Position numbers and translations under genes: made by a program. This document shows positions 54,689-63,884 of a DNA stretch of 64,000 bases, in pieces; positions within the stretch are counted from its first letter, which is position 1; every line of letters starts with the position of its first letter. The notes below the pieces were generated by a model. That model was given only the letters and a program-made list of their open reading frames with translations. It was not told the DNA's origin and did no database searches. Where the stretch lies: contig JAIUNW010000009.1 of assembly GCA_020161535.1 (NCBI GenBank), positions 155,851-219,850 of the forward strand. Reading direction: 5' to 3'. This stretch comes from Bacteroidota bacterium. GTDB lineage: Bacteria; Bacteroidota; Bacteroidia; Chitinophagales; Chitinophagaceae.

Positions 54689-57600
54689 TTAGAAGGTTAC
54701 GTTAACACCAAAGTTGATGATGCGTGATTGCGGATAATACTGACCACCGCCAGAGGTTGCTTCCGGGTCAAAAATTTTCATCTTATCCCAGGTGATCAGG
54801 TTAACACCGTTGGCGTAAACCCTGAAATTATTGATAGCTACTTTTTTGAGCAATTGGGCAGGCAGCGTATATCCGATTTCGAAATTTTTGAGTCGGAAAT
54901 AATCACTTTTGCGTAACCAATAATCGTTAAATGCAGCACCACCGCCGGTAAAATACGTATTGTTTCGGCTGGCTGTACGTGGATATTGGCTGCTCGGTGC
55001 ATCGAAGGTCCACCGGTGATCAAAACTCCATTTCAGGTAGTTACCAATATCACCCGATTCCGTTCCAATGAACAACAATCCGCCTGATGCGCCTTGGAAG
55101 AGAACAGTAAGGTCGAAGTTGTGGTATTGTGCCGACATATTTATGCCGTAAGTGAGACGAGGGTCGCGGTTTTTATCCAGGCGAACCATATCGTCGCCGG
55201 TGATTTTCTTGTCGCCGTTAATGTCCTTCAATTTCATATCGCCCGGAACAAGGGTAGAGCCACCAACGCCGCTGTAATCGATGGTATTCGCTTCAATGTC
55301 TTTTATATCGCGAAATACACCATCGTATTGGTAAGTAAGGAAGGCCGGGCCATTACTACCAAAAGTAGAGCCGGTTGCTTTTTGCCAGTCAGGTACACCG
55401 GGTGCTTCCGTCCACAGTACAATTTTATTTTTTGCATAGCCGGCATTTGCGCCAATATTATAGCGAAACTTATTCACTTCACCGGAGTAGCCAACCTTGA
55501 ATTCCCAACCCCGGTTGTCTAATTTACCATAGTTCACCGGTGGCAGGATATTGGAGATACCTGCACTTGCCGGAATAGCACCCTGTTGTGTCAACAACAC
55601 TTTATCGCGCTTATTAATAAAATAATCAAACTCAAACGTCAACCTGTTGTTCAATGCTGCCAAATCGAGGCCCAGGTTGATACTGTTTTGCACTTCCCAG
55701 GTAAAATTCGGGTTTGGCAACCTGGTTTCGTATAAAGTCTTGGTGATGGCGTCGTTAATAATATAAGTTGAGAAGCCATACGTACTGAGAAACTGGTATT
55801 CAAACAGCGAGCCGCCGTTGGTATACGGTTCAGCACCCATTTGGCCCCATGATCCGCGCAATTTCAGGTTGTCGATGAAATGCACATTGTCTTTGAAGAA
55901 ATTTTCTTCGGATATGCGCCAACCAGCTGAAATGCCGGGGAAGAAGCCGAAACGGCCCTGTGGCGGGAAGTTGTAGGAACCATCATAGCGCCAAAGAAAT
56001 TCGGCGATGTATTTCTGTTGGTAGTTGTAACCAACACGTCCAAAATAACTGAGACGGGCGCGGTTAAACTCACCACCTGTGATCGTTCTGCCCTGGTCGC
56101 CGCCGGCAAAAAGTTGGTCAACCGCACTGGAAATAAAATAGCGGCGAAAGGCACTGAAATATTCTTCATTCAGGGTTTCACGTTGAACGCCGGCCAGGAA
56201 GTTGATGGTGTGATCGCCAAAAGTTTTGTCGTAATTCAACTGGGCAGCCAGGTTGATGTTCAGGTTATTGCTCGAACCCTGATCCAGACGGGGGTCGGTA
56301 AAGGTAGAACGCAACTCTTTGGTAAGTTTCGGCGTTTTTCCATCTGCTTCATAGTCTACACCATTCCATGAATAGAGATACCAGGGAGTAGCCCAGCGTT
56401 TGCGCGCCTGGTAATATTTATCGAGCGCAGCTGTACCAGTCAATTTTAAACCTTCCACACCTGGAATCAAAAATTCAATTTTTCCGTTGGTTTGGATATA
56501 ATCCCGTTTGTCGCGATCATAGCCTGTTGCATTGGTCGTAATTACCACTGGGTTTTGGCCATTTTCTATATCGCGACCAGGCAGCCCATTGGGCCAGATG
56601 GCCTGTTCGTTGGGTTTGCCCCGCATCAACATACGGAAAATTGAACCAGCACCTTCTGTTGGGAAGAAGCGGAATTCTTCACGACCTGTAATACCCAAGG
56701 CAACATTGATGTATTTATTTACTTTGGCATCGAGGTTGAGACGGATATCATATTGCTTGTAACCCGTTGCCGAATTTTTATAAATGCCATCCTGGTTCTG
56801 ATAGCCAAGCGACGCGAAGTACTTGACATTTTCAGATCCTCCATTCAATTGCAGGTTATGACGGTGTTGTGGTGACCATTTTTTTATGACAGCACCAAAC
56901 CAATCTGTATTGGGGTGACCCCAGGGGTCAGAACCATCTGCGTACTTGACCATATCGTCTGGAAAGAAGCCAGTCGGAGAAAAAATTTCTTTGTTGTTAT
57001 CTGTACGCACGTATTTACCTGTTGTTTTCAATGCAGTGATTGCTGCGTCCCACTGATTGGCAGGCACATTTTCAAAAACCGTGATTTCATTTCGCAGGAT
57101 ACCATACTCGGTCGAGTTGGCCATTTTCGGAATTCTGGTTGGCTGTGCATAACCCAGGTTATAGTCATACGACAACTGTGGTTTCCCGGTTTTACCGCGA
57201 CGGGTAGTAATCAGGATTACACCATTGGCCGCACGTGAACCATAGATAGCTGCTGAGGCATCTTTCAACACAGAAATACTTTCGATGTCGGCGGGGTTCA
57301 AGCGTTCCAAACCACCAGAACGACCAGGTATACCATCAATTACAATCAGCGCATTGGTATTGCCAAAAGAATTGGTACCACGAATCCTGATATTAGATCC
57401 ATCATAGCCCGGCTCACCACTGGCGTTGACCGCAGTAATACCCGGCAATCGGCCAACCAGTGCATTCGACATATTGACCACTGGTACTTTTTCCAATTCC
57501 GATCCTTTAACGGTGGCTACGGCGCCCGTAATGGTCGCTTTCTTTTGGGTACCATATCCCACCACTACCACTTCATTGAACTGCTGGGCGATACTCTTAA

Positions 57601-57883
57601 GAGATACTGTTAGGTTGGATTGGTTGTTGACCGCTACTTCGCGCGTTTCGTATCCCACTGAAGAAAATACGAGTGTGGCATTTGCAGGGGCCTTGATACT
57701 GAATTTTCCCTGGGTGTCGGTTTGCGACGAAACACGCGTTCCTTTAACAGTCACGGTTACGCCAACCAGGGCGGTGTCGCCCACTTGCACAGTACCAGTA
57801 ACCGTTTCTTGTGCAAGTAGTGGAAAACCAATTAGTGAAAGGAGAATGACAAGGAGGTTTCTTTGAAACCATCGTTTAGGCAT
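54689..57883 (-). CDS. SusC/RagA family TonB-linked outer membrane protein
   Basis: I chose the ATG at 57883, since a clear signal peptide (to LLAQ) begins there; an in-frame ATG at 57922 would add 13 residues. The mature 1064-residue protein has a carboxypeptidase-regulatory-like domain, the SusC plug opening FNEVVVVGYGTQKKA, the IRGTNSFGNTNALIVIDG and DASAAIYGSRAANGVI segments, and a barrel ending in FGVNVTF with a C-terminal Phe. It leads the operon susC-susD-FG-GAP-haloperoxidase; susD follows after 10 nt. The transported molecule is not identified, though the downstream genes suggest something handled by the haloperoxidase. Confidence 0.95.
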   Translation of the reverse strand: MPKRWFQRNLLVILLSLIGFPLLAQETVTGTVQVGDTALVGVTVTVKGTRVSSQTDTQGKFSIKAPANATLVFSSVGYETREVAVNNQSNLTVSLKSIAQQFNEVVVVGYGTQKKATITGAVATVKGSELEKVPVVNMSNALVGRLPGITAVNASGEPGYDGSNIRIRGTNSFGNTNALIVIDGIPGRSGGLERLNPADIESISVLKDASAAIYGSRAANGVILITTRRGKTGKPQLSYDYNLGYAQPTRIPKMANSTEYGILRNEITVFENVPANQWDAAITALKTTGKYVRTDNNKEIFSPTGFFPDDMVKYADGSDPWGHPNTDWFGAVIKKWSPQHRHNLQLNGGSENVKYFASLGYQNQDGIYKNSATGYKQYDIRLNLDAKVNKYINVALGITGREEFRFFPTEGAGSIFRMLMRGKPNEQAIWPNGLPGRDIENGQNPVVITTNATGYDRDKRDYIQTNGKIEFLIPGVEGLKLTGTAALDKYYQARKRWATPWYLYSWNGVDYEADGKTPKLTKELRSTFTDPRLDQGSSNNLNINLAAQLNYDKTFGDHTINFLAGVQRETLNEEYFSAFRRYFISSAVDQLFAGGDQGRTITGGEFNRARLSYFGRVGYNYQQKYIAEFLWRYDGSYNFPPQGRFGFFPGISAGWRISEENFFKDNVHFIDNLKLRGSWGQMGAEPYTNGGSLFEYQFLSTYGFSTYIINDAITKTLYETRLPNPNFTWEVQNSINLGLDLAALNNRLTFEFDYFINKRDKVLLTQQGAIPASAGISNILPPVNYGKLDNRGWEFKVGYSGEVNKFRYNIGANAGYAKNKIVLWTEAPGVPDWQKATGSTFGSNGPAFLTYQYDGVFRDIKDIEANTIDYSGVGGSTLVPGDMKLKDINGDKKITGDDMVRLDKNRDPRLTYGINMSAQYHNFDLTVLFQGASGGLLFIGTESGDIGNYLKWSFDHRWTFDAPSSQYPRTASRNNTYFTGGGAAFNDYWLRKSDYFRLKNFEIGYTLPAQLLKKVAINNFRVYANGVNLITWDKMKIFDPEATSGGGQYYPQSRIINFGVNVTF

Positions 57884-57970
57884 ACGGGTGGCAGTCCCGT
57901 ATAACAGCAGTTCATTTGGCATGATGGCAGGTTATTTGTACTGAAAATAGGTGTTTTTAAGTGTAAAAAT

Positions 57971-58013
57971 GACGAAATGTTAAAATCGACGAAATACTTG
58001 ATAATGTCGACGA
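57971..58013. repeat. Three GACGAA direct repeats upstream of susC
   Basis: GACGAA occurs at 57971-57976, 57988-57993 and 58008-58013, mostly within CGACGAA context, spaced 17 and 20 bp. They lie 90-130 bp upstream of the susC start and could be direct-repeat sites for a regulator. The spacing is not exactly constant, so this is weak. Confidence 0.25.
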
Positions 58014-58194
58014 ATGGAAAAAACCCTAAAACATGTTGCGATTTTTACCCGATTTACTGCTGTAAGTAATCCAATTTTAGTCGCTAATTGCCTGATTAAG
58101 TGTTATTTACACACTAAATAATGGTCTTTGGAGGATTACCGCTTCCGTTCCGCCAATCTTAAAAAAATCATTAGTTTGCCAAAAATGGAAAAAC

Positions 58195-59058
58195 ATGAAA
58201 TGGGCAGGACGTCGGGAAAGCGAAAATGTTGAAGACAGAAGAGGTATGTCAACCGGCGGCATGGTTGCCGGCGGCGGTATCGTGGGCGTGGTACTTTATC
58301 TTTTGTTCACTTTCCTTAGTGGTGGTGAAGTGGATCCCTCGCAGTTGCCGGAAATAGGAACCGGTGGGGGTGCGCCACAAGCGCAAATGTCGACGGCTGA
58401 ACAACAGGAAGATGATAAGCGCGCCAGCTTCGTAAAAGTTGTGCTGGCCGATACGGAAGATGTTTGGGGCAAGATTTTTTCGGAACAGGGGCAACAATAC
58501 CCAGCACCTACCCTGGTTTTATTCAGGGGATCTGTTCAATCGGCTTGTGGTATGGCGAGTGCTGCTAGTGGACCGTTTTACTGTCCGGGCGACCAGAAAT
58601 TATACATCGACCTGTCTTTCTATGAAGAGATGCAGAACAAACTAAATGCGCCCGGCGATTTTGCCATGGCCTATGTAGTGGCGCATGAAGTAGGACATCA
58701 TATCCAAACCCTCAACGGCACGTCGCGCAAGGTTACACAAATGCGCGCCCGCATGAGCGAAGCCGATGGCAATAAATTATCGGTTGCCCTCGAACTTCAA
58801 GCCGATTTTCTGGCGGGGGTGTGGGCCCACCATGCACAGCAAATGAAAAATATCCTGGAGCCCGGTGATATCGAAGAAGCCCTCAATGCAGCCAACTCCA
58901 TTGGTGACGATCGACTGCAAAAAATGGCCACCGGTACGGTGATGCCCGATGCCTTCACGCATGGCACTTCCGCCCAACGTGTGTACTGGTTCAAAAAAGG
59001 ATTTGAAACCGGCGATCTGCGCCAGGGAAACACCTTTGACGGCATTGATCCGCGCTAA
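58195..59058 (+). CDS. YpfJ-type neutral zinc metallopeptidase
   Basis: This 287-residue protein begins with MKWAGRRESENVEDRRG, typical of the family, has one transmembrane helix (about 23-42) after a short positively charged cytoplasmic start, and a periplasmic protease domain with the motif HEVGHH (His164, Glu165, His168). Glu203 in LELQADFLAG is the likely third ligand. This is the KPN_02809/YpfJ family; its natural substrate is unknown. It stands alone on the plus strand, divergent from the susC operon. A TTAGTTTG sequence upstream is one mismatch from a -7 box. Confidence 0.92.
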   Translation: MKWAGRRESENVEDRRGMSTGGMVAGGGIVGVVLYLLFTFLSGGEVDPSQLPEIGTGGGAPQAQMSTAEQQEDDKRASFVKVVLADTEDVWGKIFSEQGQQYPAPTLVLFRGSVQSACGMASAASGPFYCPGDQKLYIDLSFYEEMQNKLNAPGDFAMAYVVAHEVGHHIQTLNGTSRKVTQMRARMSEADGNKLSVALELQADFLAGVWAHHAQQMKNILEPGDIEEALNAANSIGDDRLQKMATGTVMPDAFTHGTSAQRVYWFKKGFETGDLRQGNTFDGIDPR

Positions 59059-59128
59059 GCAACAACCGTAACATAAGTCACCCTCCAAAATTCTAAAAGG
59101 CAGAACTTGCGCTTTCAAATGAGCGTAT

Positions 59129-60808
59129 ATGAAAATTGCTATTGTCGGTGGTGTTGCAGGTGGCGCCAGTACGGCTGCCCGTTTACGAAGAATGGATGAA
59201 CATGCGGAGATCAGTCTTTTTGAAAAAGGGGCGCATATATCTTATGCCAATTGCGGATTGCCTTATTATGTGGGCGATGTGATTACCGATCGCAATCGCC
59301 TGCTTGTGCAAACGGCCGAAGCGTTTCGCCAACGTTTTAATGTTGCAGTAAATACCGAATCAGAAGTAACAGCGATTCATCGCGACAAAAAAACCATCAG
59401 CGTCAGGAACCTGCGCAACCAACACGACTACGAAGTCAGATACGATAAACTTGTGCTGGCTACGGGTGCCGCGCCCATTCGGTTGCCGGTGCCGGGCATT
59501 GACAGTGCCGGTATTTTCACCTTGCGAAACGTGCAGGATACCGATAAAATTAAAAACTACATCAACGAACATGCACCGAAAAAAGCCGTGGTGATCGGTG
59601 CCGGCTTTATCGGACTTGAAATGGCCGAAAACCTGCATCACCTCGGTTTGGCGGTGACGATTATTGAAACCGGAAAGCAGGTATTGCCGCCGGTTGATTA
59701 TGCATTTGCGGCCTTTGTGCAGCAAGACTTACGTGCAAAAGGGGTGCAGTTGATGTTGAACAGTACGGTCAGTGGATTTGAAGTAAATGACAAACACCTG
59801 CGTGTGCAATTGCAAGACAAGGGTGCGATAGAGGCAGATATCGTGGTATCGTCGGTGGGTGTTCGGCCTGATACAAAACTAGCGGCCGATGCTGGATTAG
59901 CATTGGGCAAACGCGGTGGCATATTGGTAAATGAATACCTGCAAACCAGCGATCCTTCTATCTATGCCCTGGGCGATAGCATTGAATTTCCGCATCCGCT
60001 AACGCAATCGGTTCAACCCACTTACCTGGCCGGGCCTGCCAATAAACAGGGCCGCATTTGTGCAGACAATATTGTTTTTGGCAACAAGCGTACTTACCAG
60101 GGCTCGATCAATACAGCGATTGTAAAGATTTTTGAACTGACTGTCGCTACCGCCGGCTTGTCGCGCAAAAATTTGGAAGCAGCCGGCATGGCCTATGAGA
60201 GCGCGATCGTTCATGCGGGCTCCCATGCGGGTTATTATCCTGGTGCCTCGCTGATGATGATACAGATTACTTTTTCGCCGAAGGATGGTTTACTCTATGG
60301 CGCACAGATCGTAGGCAAAGAGGGCGTCGATAAGCGCATAGATGTGTTGTCGGCTGTGATTAGCCGTGGCGGCAGCATTTACGACCTCGCCGCATTTGAA
60401 CAAGCTTATGCCCCACCGTATTCATCCGCGAAGGATCCGGTTAATATGATTGGTTTTGTGGCGGAAAACATTCTTCAGCAAAAAGTATTCTTTGCCGATT
60501 GGGAGAAACTGAATGAGCCCGCCTCGTTTGATATCATCGTTGATGTTCGTTCAGCGCAGGAATACGCGGTTGGTCATGTGGCATGTGCTATTCATATTCC
60601 GCTGGATGATCTGCGCAGTCGACTTTCCGAATTACCCAAAAACAAAACCATTTTCCTGTATTGTCAACAAGGGTTGCGGGGTTATCTCGCGCAAAGAATT
60701 TTGTTGCAAAACGGGTTTAACAAAGTAGCCAACCTGGCCGGCGGTTATCGGCTGTATGAAATTTGTGAAGCTGAAAAGAAGTTGCTGCCGGTTGTTGAGC
60801 AGGAATAA
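59129..60808 (+). CDS. CoA-disulfide reductase-like flavoprotein with C-terminal rhodanese domain
   Basis: This 559-residue protein has an FAD-binding N-terminus (VGGVAGGASTAARLRR), the redox Cys42 of the CoA-disulfide reductase class (SYANCGLPYY), NAD-binding GAGFIGLEMAE and the dimerisation domain. The last 90 residues are a rhodanese with Cys512 (YCQQGLRGY). The fusion is a known type, and such enzymes reduce CoA disulfide or persulfide with NAD(P)H. The start codon sits at the first beta strand. It follows YpfJ by 70 bp and precedes the convergent DUF2264 gene. Sulfur or persulfide handling is likely. Confidence 0.93.
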   Translation: MKIAIVGGVAGGASTAARLRRMDEHAEISLFEKGAHISYANCGLPYYVGDVITDRNRLLVQTAEAFRQRFNVAVNTESEVTAIHRDKKTISVRNLRNQHDYEVRYDKLVLATGAAPIRLPVPGIDSAGIFTLRNVQDTDKIKNYINEHAPKKAVVIGAGFIGLEMAENLHHLGLAVTIIETGKQVLPPVDYAFAAFVQQDLRAKGVQLMLNSTVSGFEVNDKHLRVQLQDKGAIEADIVVSSVGVRPDTKLAADAGLALGKRGGILVNEYLQTSDPSIYALGDSIEFPHPLTQSVQPTYLAGPANKQGRICADNIVFGNKRTYQGSINTAIVKIFELTVATAGLSRKNLEAAGMAYESAIVHAGSHAGYYPGASLMMIQITFSPKDGLLYGAQIVGKEGVDKRIDVLSAVISRGGSIYDLAAFEQAYAPPYSSAKDPVNMIGFVAENILQQKVFFADWEKLNEPASFDIIVDVRSAQEYAVGHVACAIHIPLDDLRSRLSELPKNKTIFLYCQQGLRGYLAQRILLQNGFNKVANLAGGYRLYEICEAEKKLLPVVEQE

Positions 60809-60893
60809 GTGGGGTCTTTATAGCTTTTTTACCAATTTGGCTGTCGAACCGTTGTTGGTTTAAGTAAACAACTACACAACCCGATTTTAGCTG

Positions 60894-62147
60894 CTATTGA
60901 ACACTGTGATCCTGTGTAAACCCTTTGCCAGCCCAAGCCCGTTTCGCCGTCCAATCTGCCGCCGGCCCGGTCCAGAACTCGTCTGTTGCCGGTAACCCGA
61001 GGGGCAAAAAAGAAAGTGTTGCCATATATAAACTCCCCGTAGAAATATAGTTTTCCGCTATATCGGGGTAGTGACCAACAAAACCCAATTGCAACCAATC
61101 ATTATTATCGAAAGTCCCCGAAGCTTCGTACATGTTTTGCTTCACCTTGGTCAACGCGCAGCGTACCTGCGCATAGTTAATGTCGGCTGGGAGTTTTTTA
61201 AGCAAGGCTATTTGGCTCAACGCATGGAAAGCGGCCGTTCTGTAAACAATCGAACGGCCAATGGGTGGATAGGTTCCCTCGGGCGAAATCATTCTTTCCA
61301 ATTCAGCCGCATATCGTTGCATACGTTTCAATACTTTGTCGTACGTCTCTTTCGATAATATTCCTTTATCGACCAAAATCGCCACGGTATCAACCATCAT
61401 CGGATGAATCACAAAGGAATTGTAATAATCAAATGCCAAATGAGGTCCATCGCCATACCACCCATCACCTTTATACCATTCATCCAACATCTTGGGGCCT
61501 ACTTGTAACCTTTCCTGGTCGGGTGTTTCTCCCACACTTAACAAGAAAGCTTCCGTCAGTGATCCAAACAACAACCAGTTATTATTAAAAGGCTTCCTGT
61601 TGCGAAGCGATTTTAACGCTTTTACAATACGTTCTTTCGTGATTTTATCCAAGGGCTCCCAAAGGGCTTTGGGTGCTCGCAACAGACCTTGACACAAAAA
61701 AGCAGCGTCAACAATGGGTTGAAATTCGACATCAAAAGTGAGTGCATCGGGGCTATTGGGGGCAAAACAAGCGGTCAATCCTTGTAGCATCTTTGTTCGC
61801 AAGTCTTTTCGTAACAACCCCTCCGGTGTGTCGTCGTCGGGCGTGGCCAACCAGGGCGCAATTCCCGCGATGGTTCGGCCTACAATTTCCAGGTAAGCCA
61901 CTTTTGCTTCTCTTGATCCAAAGGTTGGCGCCTTTTCCAGCGGCATATTTTTTTTCAATGTTCCGTTGGCAAGATTCGTTAGTACCGGATTGGCTATTTT
62001 ATACAAAAGCCTGGACCAGTATTCCCGCTCATTCCCCTGTGCATCTGGAGCTGTCTCCAGCTTTTGTGCAGCCAATAGTTTTTCAGGGACGATGGCCGTT
62101 GTAATCCCTGCCAGTGACAAGGCGCTTATAAATTTTCGTCTTTCCAT
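60894..62147 (-). CDS. DUF2264 family exported protein
   Basis: This 417-residue protein has a twin-Arg-type N-terminus (ERRKFISALSLAG) and then an all-helical body with the YKGDGWYGDGPHLAFDYYNSFVIHP signature of DUF2264. The family resembles (alpha/alpha) toroid carbohydrate-active enzymes, but activity is not established. The double arginine suggests Tat export. It is convergent with the CoA-disulfide reductase gene. Upstream is a 637-bp gene-free stretch. The carbohydrate link is inference. Confidence 0.88.
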   Translation of the reverse strand: MERRKFISALSLAGITTAIVPEKLLAAQKLETAPDAQGNEREYWSRLLYKIANPVLTNLANGTLKKNMPLEKAPTFGSREAKVAYLEIVGRTIAGIAPWLATPDDDTPEGLLRKDLRTKMLQGLTACFAPNSPDALTFDVEFQPIVDAAFLCQGLLRAPKALWEPLDKITKERIVKALKSLRNRKPFNNNWLLFGSLTEAFLLSVGETPDQERLQVGPKMLDEWYKGDGWYGDGPHLAFDYYNSFVIHPMMVDTVAILVDKGILSKETYDKVLKRMQRYAAELERMISPEGTYPPIGRSIVYRTAAFHALSQIALLKKLPADINYAQVRCALTKVKQNMYEASGTFDNNDWLQLGFVGHYPDIAENYISTGSLYMATLSFLPLGLPATDEFWTGPAADWTAKRAWAGKGFTQDHSVQ

Positions 62148-62492
62148 TTGTCAACTTATTTTAAAATGAAGACTTTATGATGCATTGCTGAAATACTTAT
62201 TAAAAAGCAATAATAGCTACGTACACAACACAAACATTAAAGTGATCTAACATTCATATTGTTTGAAAATACAGATACAGTGGCAATTTTACATCCGGTA
62301 TATATCAATCTTTGGGATAGTATAGTTGTTGTGAAACTTACAATATAGTCTTCTTGTCACTGCCAGATCGCTATAAAGAAATATTTGCTGCGGACATATA
62401 AGGCAAGTCGACGATTTCCTCGTCTTATTTGATCATAGCACAATAACAGCACGAAATACCGTTACTCGGTGGCGGGCATGAGGCAAAATAAA

Positions 62493-62517
62493 AAAATCAG
62501 TTAAAATAACTGATTTT
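62493..62517 (-). terminator. Hairpin with T-tract on the minus strand
   Basis: AAAATCAGTTA (62493-62503) pairs with TAACTGATTTT (62507-62517) around a 3-nt AAA loop. On the minus strand it is followed by TTTTTTATTTT, an intrinsic-terminator layout. The only candidate upstream on that strand is the tRNA-like scrap or the RhuM-type gene. Confidence 0.65.
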
Positions 62518-62524
62518 CAATAAT

Positions 62525-62560
62525 TAGACTCTGTAGTCCCGGAAGGGCTGGTATCGAACA
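62525..62560 (-). other. tRNA-3'-end-like scrap, possible attachment-site remnant
   Basis: The minus strand reads a TTCGATA loop-like motif followed by CCAGCCCTTCCGGGACTAC, similar to a tRNA T-loop and acceptor end, directly before a hairpin terminator. The T-stem does not pair on its 5' side and no tRNA body exists, so this is not a functional tRNA. It could be an att fragment left by an integrating element, because a RhuM-type gene and IS-like ends follow. Confidence 0.3.
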
Positions 62561-62784
62561 AGATTATCCGTTTTTTTGAGCGGATGCACATGATTATGAA
62601 GGCGGATTTTAGCAGCCTTTAGCACAAATCGTTACGGACATTTATGGGGTGTTTTTAGACAATTATTCAGACATTTTTAGCCAAAGCATCAATTATTTCA
62701 CCTGTTTTTGTCTAAATACCACAAGGCTTATATCTGAGTAATTTTTTGCGGAAAGCAGCTGAAACTGCTACTTTTCGCGAAAAA

Positions 62785-63813
62785 TTACTTTTTGCCCGGT
62801 TTGGGCTTTATTTTTTTTACCTCCCTGTCAAAGTCACTTTCAAAATTTCTATCCTGAATGACCCTGAATTTTTCATATTCTTTCTCAGCCAGTTTCATAG
62901 CCACTTCATGGCTCACTTTACCGGCATCTTTTAAAATCTGGTATTCGTTGAATTGAAGAAAGGCGTCCAATCGGGTAACCCAATCTGCCATTTTCATCGG
63001 GATCTGTCTTTCGGCCTGCAGTTCAGCAAAATCGAGGTACATGGTAACGATACGCTCCAGTTCTTTGATTTCCTTTTCCTGTAAGTAATTTTTGGCGGTA
63101 CCAATATCGGTTTTCAGAATTTTCCCCTTGGGGGCGTTCTTCCAGGTGGATAGGCCCATATTGGGTTGAGAAGCATCGGCCCGGTTGGCAATCAACTCGG
63201 CTGCAGTTTTGCCGGTAATGGCCCAATGCAGCTTGTTCTGAACCGTTTTAAAGAATTGTTGGGTTATTGCTGCATCCTTGTTATAGTCGATGCTGCACTG
63301 CTCGTATATGTCGGTTATTTTGAGGTAGAAGCGCCTTTCACTTGCCCGTATCTCCCGGATACGTTCCAGGAGTTCGTCAAAGTAGTCCTTCCCAAAGCGT
63401 TTTCCCTGTTTAAGCCTTTCATCATCAAGTACAAAACCCTTGATAATAAACTCCCGCAGGGTTTTGGTGGCCCAAATCCGGAATTGGGTGGCCTGATGGC
63501 TGTTTACCCTGTAGCCCACGGCTATTATGGCATCCAGATTAAAGAAGTCAACAGCCCTGGCTACATCCCGGTTGCCTTCTTTTTGAACTATCCGGATTTT
63601 CCGGATAGTTGCCTCCTTATTCAGTTCATTCGTTTTGTAGATGTTTTGCAGGTGTTCATTTATTGTTCTTACGTCTACCCCGAAGAGTTCTGCCATTTTC
63701 TTTTGGTTAAGCCAAAAGGTTTCGTCATTAAAGAAAACCTCAATTTTTATGTCCCCTTCAGGGGTGGCATAAAAAATGATTTCGTTATTCTGGGGTGTAT
63801 TATTTTTAGCCAT
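62785..63813 (-). CDS. RhuM family (virulence protein-like) accessory protein
   Basis: The ATG at 63813 is preferred to a GTG seven codons earlier. The 342-residue protein matches the RhuM family: an N-terminal helix-turn-helix-like part (FWLNQKKMAELFGVDVRTINEHL), the middle AVDFFNLDAIIAVGYRVNSHQATQFRIWATKTLREFI region (shown here in parts: AVGYRVNSHQATQFR, WATKTLREFIIKGF), and a basic Lys-rich C-terminus. RhuM proteins occur mostly on pathogenicity or mobile islands and have no firm function; the motif order suggests DNA binding. The base composition is more AT-rich than most of the window, and IS-like sequence follows. Confidence 0.88.
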   Translation of the reverse strand: MAKNNTPQNNEIIFYATPEGDIKIEVFFNDETFWLNQKKMAELFGVDVRTINEHLQNIYKTNELNKEATIRKIRIVQKEGNRDVARAVDFFNLDAIIAVGYRVNSHQATQFRIWATKTLREFIIKGFVLDDERLKQGKRFGKDYFDELLERIREIRASERRFYLKITDIYEQCSIDYNKDAAITQQFFKTVQNKLHWAITGKTAAELIANRADASQPNMGLSTWKNAPKGKILKTDIGTAKNYLQEKEIKELERIVTMYLDFAELQAERQIPMKMADWVTRLDAFLQFNEYQILKDAGKVSHEVAMKLAEKEYEKFRVIQDRNFESDFDREVKKIKPKPGKK

Positions 63814-63884
63814 AATAATTTCAAAATATTTCACATATAAAAACTATACTTTAATTGCATTTCATCATCAGGGTGCGTGCGCCG

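Larger units (their letters stand above)
62148..62784. other. Gene-free, AT-rich region at the edge of a probable mobile segment
   Basis: This 637-bp stretch contains no supported open reading frame. It holds the promoter area of the DUF2264 gene, a short GACGA/TCGTC inverted repeat around 62413, the hairpin at 62493-62517, and the tRNA-3'-end-like scrap at about 62530-62555. The rest, up to the RhuM-type gene at 62785, shows no other structure that I can support. Confidence 0.6.

Noticed and set aside
58185..58187. Alternative ATG for the YpfJ-type gene at 58185
   Set aside because: It is in a different frame from the protease; the ATG at 58195 starts the family's MKW N-terminus.
62525..62560. 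A complete tRNA gene on the minus strand
   Set aside because: Only a T-loop and acceptor-like end exist. The 5' half, anticodon arm and pairing T-stem are missing.
63166..63840. Plus-strand frame of 224 codons opposite the RhuM-type gene
   Set aside because: The minus-strand gene matches a known family across its length, and this frame shows no recognisable motif.
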